Part shown: positions 35,119 through 44,887 of the stretch, one piece after another
Position numbering within the stretch: the first letter of the stretch is position 1
Layout: each line of letters opens with the position of its first letter
NCBI GenBank assembly: GCA_038496445.1
Contig: JALMLS010000579.1
Location: 124,001-188,000 of the forward strand
Direction: 5' to 3'
DNA from: Trichosphaerium sp. ATCC 40318
Lineage: Eukaryota > Discosea > Flabellinia > Trichosidae
Length of the DNA stretch: 64,000 nt
Position numbers and translations under genes: made by a program
Notes under the pieces: model-generated
The model's database searches: none
Told to the model about the DNA's origin: nothing
Seen by the model: the letters and a program-made list of their open reading frames with translations, nothing else

Positions 35119-36337
35119 TCATTGATCCAAAATTATCTTCACTCTATTCCAGCCACCATCACCACTGCCATCGCTTGGTAAAAAGAATCCAATAGAAACT
35201 ATCCTTGTTTTGGCTTCTGTCAACATCTCTGCAATAAAAGGACTTGAAGGTACACCAGCGATCAATGTTGCATTAGTAGCTAATGGACCGGCAGAACAGT
35301 AAGAAATACGATAAGTTTTTTTAGTATTTATTCCAGTTGCAATAAAATGATCATCCAAGACCCACGTCTGGTCTGGTATCCTACTTTGACCTAGTATTTA
35401 GTTAGTAAGTTTATAACAATTGTTTTATAAAAAGAATAGAGTGACCTGATGGTGAAATTGGATGTAATCCACCATTTAAAAATTTACCCTCTAAAACATC
35501 ATGTCAACATAAAACATATTACAACTTTGGCTCTCGTTGAAAACGTTCAATACTGTAACAACAAATTTTCACGCACGTGCACATTCTCCGACCGAACCAT
35601 TACAAAACCGGCCAATAATCACACCTTGAAGAACCAAGTTTAGTCAAACTTCTTTGTGTAAATAATTTGTGATACCTTTCTTTTCAAGCAAAGCGTAATC
35701 ATGCAGAGCATCACCAAGTTGCTCCATATCACCATTATATCCATTAGAAAATACAATAACTGCATCATATGGCTTCATTTTTTCAAAAATATCTTCTGTA
35801 GTAGCAGGGTTTGGTAATGTGTACATATCAACCTATTTTCGCTTTTGAGGTAAGAGCAAAAACGATCAAAAAAAAACAATCAAGATGCGTTTTTGACTTC
35901 AAAGACAGCAGCTACATAAAAATAGCGTGTGTTGGGCGTGATTGTAAATTGTGGTTTGACGCACGTTTTTAAGGCCTGTTGACGAAATACACCTTTCAAC
36001 GTCTTCAATATAGCGTGTAGAACCGTTGTTGCACACAACAAGGTACCTAAAGTACGTTTAAGCTCAAATAAGCAAGTACGTTATAAAAAGCTTACTTGCG
36101 CTCTGTTACATGCTTGTAAAACACCCGCCAATCCTTTACAGTCTTGGGTAGTTCTTTCAGCTTCTCTAATGGCGTGTATTCGCTACAACTCTTTACCTTC
36201 CAAGATACATTACTAGAACGCCTGATATCGCGCCACGTTGAACAAACCGTTGAAATAACACCAAGAGTTGAAATATTATCAATTTGGTTGAATACTAGCT
36301 CTACAATTTCTGGTGGGAGGTCCCCAAACGTACTCAT
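35119..36337 (-). CDS. F-box protein with a GATase-like C-terminal region
   Basis: ATG 36337 opens MSTFGDLPPEIVELVFNQID, then ISTVCSTWRDI, a good F-box. Later exons read YLVVCNNGSTRYIEDVERCI, then PYDAVIVFSNGYNGDMEQLG and DALHDYALLEKKGVIIGRFC. A beta strand ending in an exposed loop, a helix, and a strand ending GVIIG recall class I glutamine-amidotransferase/ThuA-like Rossmann folds. A last beta-rich part (WVLDDHFIATG, TYRISYCSAGPLATNATLIA) ends at TGA 35119. I do not recognise the whole domain set. By the F-box it is a likely SCF substrate adaptor, and the second domain may be the binding module. At least four introns. The junction near 35.83-35.95 kb is uncertain. Confidence 0.65.
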
Positions 36338-36613
36338 GGAGGTATTACTTGTTTTTGTGTTATTTTTACATAACCACAATCAACGCTTTTGACTGTCAAG
36401 ACCGGTTTTTGAGTGGCAAAACTTGCTATTAAAATCAAGCTAGTAGTAGCTTGGTGTAGTGCACTCTCTCATTTTACGTAGCAATGTTAATAGCATACAA
36501 ACGTGTCCAAACGCAGATATAACACATTTTGCTCAGGTGAACAATCACGTGATTCGCGTTAAGTTGTTGGTTTTAGACGAACACCAATTTGCCATGTAGG
36601 ATTTTATTATTTT

Positions 36614-38085
36614 CTACAGAGTATTTTTCCACTCTTCGTATTCTCTTTGTGGCGTCTTGAGCATTTCACTTGAACAAAAAAGTTACGGATTTTACTTCCA
36701 AATTGGGGACTTACGCGAAAGGTTTTACATTGCCTGTCCTGTTATGTGATTTAAAAGAGTTGTGATCCTCAAGTATAGCAAACGCAACATACTTAAATGA
36801 ATCTCCGTAGTAGTTTAATGCAGATTTAAATAGTTTAGCAATGTGATAAGGTGGATTCCCTGAAAGTCATTAATGACAAAAAACTAACAATCTCGATTTC
36901 ACTTTTTGATTTATACCAGAGTGGCACATGTAGTTTGTGAGTTTGTTTGTTATATTACGTACCATATGCACCACATCCAAAAGCTCCTAAAACAACACTA
37001 TCATGACCATTCCTTATGGCTATTTCAAGTATTGATTTGATTTTGTTAAGTACATCACGAGTAAGATTAGAAGATGATATTTTATCTTGCCCTGTAGTTG
37101 GGTCTACTTCTGTAGGTGGTTGTTTAAAAGCTGTATGGTACAGACATTAATATACATGCATTAAAACCCAGGCGATCTAAAAAACGTACCAGCAACTGCA
37201 ACAAATGACATTTCAAACGGTTTCACTAGAAATGGATACCCATCATGTTCCGCACCTCTTTGATAGGTATTAACATTAAGAAATATTGTCTAAGTACTCA
37301 CCTCAATACTGTGGCGTTAGGTACATATATACCACCAATATTAGGAAGAGGATAACTCCAAGATCGTTTATGATGACCATAAGGATCTTCCATACACTAA
37401 TTAATCAATCAAAAGAGAAACTTCTTGTTTAATAGCGTACATCGAAAAGGTTTGTACGTCTGAACATATTTTCCTCCTGAGCGCCAGCACCTAGAAGCGA
37501 TGCTTAATTCAACCTCTGCAATAGGGGTAGCAGAAACGAAAAAAATTGTTTCAAAAAAAGAGAGGTGCTCTCCTGTTTGTTCTTGTTACCTTTACGCCAT
37601 CCACCACCGGGATGAGACATAGATGCATTGATAAGACAGCAAGGATTAAATCCTACAAAACTAGATTAATGAAGGCAAAAGTTTGAACAACTTAAAAGAA
37701 CAATAGGAAATACTGTTGCTTACCTCTGTCAACAAGTGCAGCACAAACATCAAGGCAATCGCCTTGAATAACAGCAATAGGTGGCATATCAAAATTAGGC
37801 GGTTTTTTGTCTCTTATATTGACATTCCGAAGTAGTACTGTGCCTTTACCACTTGCCATCTGTCAAAAAAAAATGTCAATAATTTTCTGGTCTAGATAAA
37901 AATAACTGCACCATGCGCTTAGGAGATAGAGAAATGGTTTTTCCAGGTGCAATTGTATATTTCTTACGCAGTACAGCGTGTATGGTACCGATCTAAACGT
38001 AATCAACGCTTGTATAAGTTGGCTACGCGGTTTGCCGCCTGAAGGCTGTTGTTCGCTTTGTTCGTACCTGAACTAGTTTTCTCAT
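36614..38085 (-). CDS. PARG-like ADP-ribose glycohydrolase (TIGR02452 type)
   Basis: A macrodomain-type hydrolase of the microbial PARG family, expected to remove ADP-ribose chains. From ATG 38085 (MRKLVQIGTIHAVLRKKY) it has ALVDRGFNPCCLINASMSHP and then the catalytic signature GGGWRKGAGAQEE, matching GGG-x7-QEE with the acidic pair. The signature is assembled over an intron at about 37.5-37.59 kb. YPLPNIGGIYVPNATVLRG, LNKIKSILEIAIRNGHDSVV, LGAFGCGAYGNPP and FKYVAFAILE complete the fold. The end is EEWKNTL at TAG 36614. About 330 residues and around nine introns. Both glutamates are present, so it is probably active. It may work in DNA-damage signalling or stress. Confidence 0.87.
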
Positions 38086-38665
38086 TGCTCTTAGTTGCCT
38101 TGTAGATGATTTAGGACCGTTGTAATGTCAGAATACCGCACTTACTGAGGACTATTTTTATACTGTAGCCAGTAACGTTTAAACGTCTCTGAATCGAAGA
38201 TATACTTTACCGATTCATGCTGGAACTTCTCTGCAACGCAATTCTTAAATACATTCGCCGGAATCGGTTTAACTACAGTAACTTGGCTCGCTCTGCGTGC
38301 ATTAGCACTAAAATGACAATAAAGGTCGCGTACGCTTTAATACCAAACGGATAGCTAACAGCAGCGTTCCCTGTTTTTTTTTAGACATCAGAACCGTCTA
38401 CTAAGTGCAAAACACAGATTTAATGAAAAACTCTGCTAATTTCTCAAGACTGCTTCAGTGAAGGGTGACACAACTACAATGCTTCTAGATCAACTGATTT
38501 GGACGATGTGTTTCTATGTTCTAATAACACAAGTGTGGGTTCTTGTTGTGGACTTGTCAGAAGACAGCCTAATTCGTTTGAAAGGAAGTTGCAGTCTTTT
38601 TTTTTTGTAAACCGTAATACTTATTTACATCCGATCTACAGAGCTTGTATTGACATCAGTTCCTC
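38086..38665. other. Intergenic, no gene seen
   Basis: Spacer between the PARG-like start and the MYCBP stop. A loose inverted repeat (GAATCG at about 38191 and CGATTC at about 38211) is the only structure seen. A plus frame at 38499-38879 is antisense to MYCBP coding sequence. Confidence 0.5.
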
Positions 38666-39343
38666 TCACTCATCTTTTTTCTCTTGGGTCTCTTCCTCTT
38701 TTTTGTCTTCTTCTTTTTTATCTGTCTCCTCTTTATTGTCATCTTTCACCTCTTCCGTGGATGTCGCACCCTTTTTTTCGAAATTAATTAATTTAGCTTC
38801 ACGTTTATTTTTAAAGAAAGTGCAATTTCTCGCTTTTAGCTTTTTTAAACCATCTGTGACGCTCAGAAAATATATTTAGCGTATATACGTACAGCTTCAA
38901 GGTCCTTAACTTTTTTTCTGAGTGTTGCGTTCTCTTCCTTGAGACGTTTGTTTTCACTCGTTAGTTTTTCGATATCTAGTGATACATTAGAATACAATTA
39001 ACTGGTTTTAAACCCGTTGAGTTGGTATTTTCTGATTTAACGCACCAACACCAACTAAACCGCCGAAATGTTGTTTAAGAAAACTACGGTGCGCGTTAGA
39101 GATTAAAACCAAGCGATAAAATTAATCTTACTCTTGAATGTCTTTTGGGCGTTCGTTGGAGGTGTACAAGTCACTGATAACTATAAATCAGTCAATATAG
39201 TCGCTTTGTCACCATTTACCTTTTGTGAGTGTATCAATTATGCCAGTAGTCTTCAAGTACGTCTTAAACTTGTCTTTGTCGGATAAATTAGACTATTCAG
39301 GGTTAAAAACAGCACGATTTACGTTTTTTATTACATGTTCCAT
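38666..39343 (-). CDS. MYCBP: MYCBP/AMY-1 homologue
   Basis: Five short exons code for about 105 residues. ATG 39343 gives MEH, then after an intron SNLSDKDKFKTYLKTTG, IIDTLTKVISDLY and, after another, DFLKQHFGGLVG. These match the start of AMY-1 (sequence before and after DTLTKVL, then DFLKHH). The next exon is a short coiled coil, IEKLTSENKRLKEEN, with heptad leucines, and the end is a highly charged Lys/Glu tail. In animals this protein binds c-Myc, AKAPs and ciliary proteins; outside animals it usually goes with cilia. The presence of a gene with no Myc in most protists favours the ciliary or AKAP-type role, which is inference. The family match is strong over 45 residues. Confidence 0.85.
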
Positions 39344-39722
39344 TAGGTTGGGTTTGTACGTAATGTTACTAACAGCAGACACAAAATTATGACGTGGGAG
39401 TCATTTTTATTGAAGTGTCTTGACTGTGCAAGTATTCAATTCACTAAAAAAAACTGTAATCTTGTTGTAAGCAGCACGTCACGTGGAGAATAATAGTCAA
39501 ACTTGGGGTTGGCTGTAATTTATATCTGAGGCATTAAGTGCTAATGAACCAGTATTTACTTACCTGTTTCTCGCATGTGAAAAGAATTAGTTTCCTTATT
39601 ATTACTTGTTAAAAAAACTGAGGTCTTGTTTTAGCTCGCATAATTGCTTGGATATAAAGTTTATTTTAAGGGCTTCATAACGCCGCACGACGAACCAAAG
39701 AAGAACGGTTCGCCGGTGATTG
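39344..39722. other. Intergenic, no gene seen
   Basis: Spacer between the MYCBP start and PGK stop, both minus strand. It contains CGTCACGTGG at about 39478-39485, a likely upstream factor site for MYCBP. No coding frame is supported. Confidence 0.5.
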
Positions 39723-41558
39723 TCATGCGTCAGTGAGAGCATATAAACCAGGTAATTGTTTTCCTGCAAAAAAAAGAGTTAACACTTTTATGTTTAAATA
39801 GCTTGGAAAGTACCTTCGAGTAATTCCAAAGAAGCACCACCTCCAGTAGAAACATGGGTGACTTGCTTATCAAAACCAAATTGGGCAGCACATGTGGCGG
39901 TATCTCCACCACCAATGATAGACTTGGTGCCGTTTTTGGTGGCATCTACGAGTGATTGAAGGGCACCTTTGGTACCATTGGCGAATTTTTCAAATTCAAA
40001 AACGCCCATAGGACTGCAAACAAAGTTAGTGTTGGTAAAGGAAATAATCAATTATAAGTTAGCTTACCCATTCCATACAACTGTCTTTGCTCTGTTGATT
40101 ACAGTGTTCATCTCAGCGATAGTTGCTGCACCACAATCAAGACCCATCCAACCGTCTGGGATACCTTCTTTGATAGTGACTTGTTTTGTCTAAAAGATGT
40201 GAGGAGTAGTTCGTTGTAAATTACAACAAGAAAATTTATCGTACGTTTGCATTTTTGTCAAATTTATCAGCAATGATGAAATCAATAGGGAAATGCAATT
40301 TGACACCTTTAGCCTTTGCTTTATCGACGATACTTTGTACAATAGCAGCACCTTCATCATCAAATAGAGAAGTACCAATTGCCATGCCGTTTACTACTTT
40401 GAGGAAAGTGTAACTGAAGGAAGTCTAAGAAAAGAACAACAAAAAGAAAGAAGCTGAACCGTTACGTACGCCATACCGCCACCGATGATCATTTCGTCGA
40501 CTCTGTCGAGTAGAGCTGTGATAACCTTGATCTTATCTCTTACTTTAGCACTGAAAGAAGTTAATCAAGAGCAACCCAAGTCATCGTAAATTATTGTTCG
40601 TTTTTTTTGATCTAAAAAATGTACCCTCCAAGGATTGCCAAGAAAGGTTTCTCTGGGGCTTCAAGAGAGTTGTTCAAGTAGTCGATTTCTTTCTTAAGGA
40701 GGAATCCTGATACTTTTTGAGGCAAGTTGACACCAACCATAGAGCTTGAGAAGTGTAAGAACGCAAATAAACGCAAGAACAAATAAAATATTGAAAAAAA
40801 AACGAAAAAAAAAATTATCAACCGTTTTTTTTTGTTTTGTTTTTTATCGTACCTGTGAGCTCTGTGGGCAGTACCGAAAGCGTCACATACGTAAACATCA
40901 CCGAGAGAGCTCAAACGAGCACGGAACTCAGTTACCTTAGCTGGATCTGCCTTTACAGCAGCACCAGAGGCGTCTTTTCCTTTTCCTTCTTCTTCAACGT
41001 GGAAGCGAAGATTTTCAAGCAAGACAACTTGGCCTGGTTTAAGGGCTTTGCACACAGTAACAGCTTCATCGCTGACACAGTCGTTTACAAAGATGACAGA
41101 CCTAATTTTAAACAGTTAGATACAGTTTGAGACATAGAGAAGTGCTCGTACACGCCAAGGAGCTCCTCTAGCTTCTTTGCTACTGGTTTAAGAGATAGTG
41201 ACTCTTTGACTTGACCAGCTGGACGGCCGAGGTGGCTCATTAGTATACAGCTACCACCTGTAATGCATTAGTACTCGAGTACAGCGGAGATTTGTCAAAC
41301 CTTGTGCGAGGACATGCTTAATTGTAGGGAGCGCGGCAGTAATACGAAGTGTATCTGTGATTGTAGTTCCATCAAGAGGCACATTAAAATCTACTCTGTA
41401 ACAATAGTAAATACGACGTTGTTGATGAAAAACAGTTAAAAAACCGCCAGTGCACTATTTTACGGGTAGTTGGTTGAAAATCTCTATTGTACGTACCTAA
41501 TAAGAGCGCGTTTGCCTTTGAGGTCAACCTTGTCAATACTAAGTTTGTTGAGTGCCAT
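39723..41558 (-). CDS. PGK: Phosphoglycerate kinase
   Basis: The glycolytic enzyme that makes ATP from 1,3-bisphosphoglycerate in the cytosol. Exons in order give [114 protein letters not shown] and [13 protein letters not shown]; the close is [19 protein letters not shown]. All substrate and nucleotide loops are present, and the length is the standard roughly 415 residues. About eight introns. No targeting signal is seen at ATG 41558. Only 105 bases separate it from the divergent ankyrin gene, so the two probably share a promoter. Confidence 0.96.
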
Positions 41559-41663
41559 TGCTTACAGTTAGTAGTGTCTCACGAAGAAAAACTTAATCGA
41601 TGAAAAGCGAAGCTTAAAACTTTTCCATTTTGACGCTGCAACCAACGCTGAAACCATTTACAA
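41559..41663. promoter_or_regulatory. Short bidirectional promoter (PGK / ankyrin gene)
   Basis: Only 105 bases lie between the divergent ATGs at 41558 (minus) and 41664 (plus). Any core promoter and both 5' UTRs must fit here. Confidence 0.5.
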
Positions 41664-44600
41664 ATGTCCAAGACTCTCATTATGCCCTTAGGTGCAGATT
41701 CTCCTTTAATAGAACGTGTGTAAGTTCAAACAGAAATTTGTCAATTAATGGTTGTAGGCATTGTTCTGGAAACTATATCATGGGCAGGTGCGGATGGTGG
41801 TATGGATATAATAGGCAGCACAATTACTACAAACTGGGCAAAAAGATTAAAAAGAGCTGTATTAAGCTCAGCACGCATGCGTGTTGGTAACAACGTTGTA
41901 ATTTGGGTATTACACAAACAAAAAGTTGAACTAGTTAACGGTTCCTTCTAGGAGCTCAATCTGGGTAATGGAATATCTACAGAGAAGAAATACCGCTCAT
42001 TACTACGAGTACGTACACTTAGAGGAGAGAAACCGTTCGGTTTAACGTTATTTGAATAGTTCGCATGTGGACGTTATAAGATGATCTATGTTATCAATAA
42101 CTGCGCACAAACAAGAAAATATGGGTCTGGGTTCTTAAATTGTCTTGCAGAGAACACTACGACGCCAATACGATGGTTAAATGTTACTCATATACCCAAC
42201 CTATTACCTAAAGCACCTGGGAAGGATATTACTACAGCTAGAGTCATTAATTATACTTCTACGCGTTGGAATCTTCTTACAGACTTGAGACCATTTTCAA
42301 GCTTCTGTAAGGAGGTGACACTTCTTGACACATTCTTTGAAGCAGGATTACTTGTAAAAGGGTTAATGCAAGCATTATGGGAAGATACGACACTAAAGTC
42401 AGGCTATGGCGCAAAGTTTAGACATTTGGTGCCTTTTGATAGTCTCATGAAGTTCCTAGCGACAGATCTAACACAGCTCAAGGAGTACGTCATTCCCACA
42501 TCGAAAAAGCCTATTTTTATTTTTATTTGCTCGTCTTGAATGAAGTTTTGAGCGCGAATTTCAATAACACTTCAAGGAGTTAAGCACGTGTGTAGCAAAC
42601 TTCACGAACTTGTGTGCAACGCAGATATTTTTGCTTGAGAAATCACGTGTTTCTTATTTTTTTTTGGTTCACTTACAACTTATCACGTGTTTAGGTATTT
42701 AAGCAAGAATGAACCGGACTTTAATTCTTTTTGTATGAAAGAGAAACAAACTGTTTTACCTATTCATGTTGCTGCGGCATTTGGAAGTATTGATGTGTTA
42801 AAGTATCTAGTAGAAGAGAAAAAAGTAGATGTTAACGCTACAACAAAAGTATCAGGGTTAACTGCTTTGGACTATGCTCTATTATTTGCAAAACTTGACC
42901 ATGCAAAGTTTTTGATTGATTGTACAAATTTGGAACAAGATGACGATAAATCTCGTTGTGTTGCAGTTGCTCTTGGGAATATAGATAGAAGCTATGATAT
43001 ACTAAGTCTTGTGGTAGAAAAAGTTGGTGGATGGGATGTTTTGGCCTCTTTGAACTTCAAAGGAGCTACAGCTTTAGATATTTTAACAAGAAACATTGTT
43101 TCAGCACCAGAACAACCTGTTGATGAGAATGACATGTTTCTTCGTGTTCTAGATATTTGTAAGAGTATAAGCGTAAAACCTAAGAATATACTTCAACTAC
43201 TCGAGATACTCCAGCAGTACAAAAGGACAGACCCAGAGTGCGTTTCCTTTTTTTCTTAAAATATTCCTTAATTCTTACTTTGTTCCAGGATTGCATCAAA
43301 GATCTGCGCTATGGTGTTTGAGTTACTTTCTCGTATGGGTAAGAGTAACCCTAGTAGTATAATAGAGATCATAGAGCCTAAGGGGGTTTCTATTGTACAT
43401 ACGCTTTGTGCTACCGAGTATACATACCTTCTAGAAAAAGCAATTGAGTTTGTTGATGATCTTGATATTCGCACAACAAAGATTAGTCGTTATCAGCAGG
43501 GTAAGACTCCATTATATATAGCCGTGCACGAGAGAAGGAAAAAGTCAGTTGAGCTATTATTAAAACGAGGAGCAAAGATCGACACGGCAGATGAGAATCA
43601 AGGTAAACTTAATTCGCTTTAATCTTTTTTCACTTTGAAAAGAATTACTTTCTTTGGTCTCCCTGATCAAGGTTTTATTGCAGTTTGTTGACACTATCGA
43701 ACTATAATTTTTTTGAAGTGTGTCACAATGCTAATTTTTGTGGATAGACGCGCCTTCTCTTTTACACTTGGCAGCACACTTTGACAATAAAGCTATTGCA
43801 CAGTTACTTTTGGATTATGGCGCTGATATTAACGTTGGATTACAAACTACAAGACCAGCAACACCTCTTTCTGTGGCTACTCAAAACAAATCATTAGATA
43901 CTGCAATGTTCCTAATAGAGCGATCAGCAAAAGTAGAAACTTTGGACTTTCAGGTTTGTTTTCTTTCTTTTTTCTTAACATGTACATTCATTGAGTACTT
44001 ACTTGTGTGGTCATAGGGTAATACACCTTTAGTCTATGCTGCAACACACGGGTTTACCGATCTATGCGCTACACTTATAGAAAAGGGAGCAAACGTTAAC
44101 GCAAAGTCACACCAAGTAAGTCTTCTGTTGTTACTAGCTAGGTTTTTAGAACTTTTTTTTTGAAATGAAAGAGTAAAACTTTGTCGTGTTTTGTGCACCG
44201 ATATTATTAATAGTCCAATTTTAAGGCCTCACAAAGCACGGCATCTGCCTTGCACAGTGTTTATAATTGTTGTTTATTTTAATTCTAGGGTTATACACTT
44301 CTTACTATAGCTGTTCTTGGTAGGAATCTTCCTCTGGTAGAACTACTTATAGAAAAGAAGGTTGATATAAATGACCAGAATAAGGACAACAAGGATACAG
44401 CATTACATGCAGGTTGCTCAAAGAGTACTTGTGCTATTGTTGAGATTCTTATTAAGAACGGAGCAGATGTTAATATCCCTGATAGTAAGGGTGTTCGTCC
44501 TCTCATGTTAGCTCTTTTAAGAGAAAGAAGAGATGTTGTTAAAGCAATAATGGCATTATGTAAGGATAAACTTGACTATTCAGCAACAGATGAAAAGAAA

Positions 44601-44672
44601 AGGTCTATGGATGATTTTGCTGATATTGGAAATCTAACAGATTTATTTGCAAAACTAAAACCCCCACAATAA
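41664..44672 (+). CDS. Ankyrin-repeat protein with unknown N-terminal domain
   Basis: About ten exons. The first part (MSKTLIMPLGADSPLIER, then ETISWAGADGGMDIIGS, YRSLLRVR, CGRYKMIYVINNC, WNLLTDLRPFSSFCKEVTLL) is about 230 residues that I do not recognise. From about 42.7 kb ankyrin repeats begin: LPIHVAAAFGSIDVLKYLVE, LTALDYALLFAKLDHAKFL, KTPLYIAVHERRKKSVELLL, SLLHLAAHFDNKAIAQLLLD, NTPLVYAATHGFTDLCATLI, YTLLTIAVLGRNLPLVELLI, TALHAGCSKSTCAIVEILIK and RPLMLALLRERRDVV. The repeat groups are separated by a diverged stretch (about 42.95-43.45 kb). The end is LFAKLKPPQ at 44672. It is probably a scaffold; no catalytic domain is seen. The first three exons are the least certain. Confidence 0.82.
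42585..42689. promoter_or_regulatory. Cluster of three CACGTG motifs in one intron
   Basis: CACGTG at 42585, 42644 and 42684 lie within a 210-base intron (42485-42694) of the ankyrin gene, long for this locus. Two are in the context ATCACGTGTTT. The last ends five bases before the acceptor AG. Confidence 0.45.
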
Positions 44673-44887
44673 AGGAAAAGCGATATTTGTTAACTTTCTC
44701 ATTTTATTCTAAACAAGATGAGCGCAAAAATTTGTGGGAAAAAAGTCCTGTCATGAATCAATATGTCATACCACCAAATGCTAAAAGTAGCGAAAAATGA
44801 AAGCTGGATTTCACAAAGTAAACTGTCCGCGTGAGGTATTATTGCGCATAACGTTACTGTTGTAATACATTGGTGGTTGAGTAAGCG

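Noticed and set aside
38499-38879. Plus-strand open frame of 126 codons rich in serine and phenylalanine
   Set aside because: Antisense to the Lys/Glu-rich tail of MYCBP, which explains its composition.
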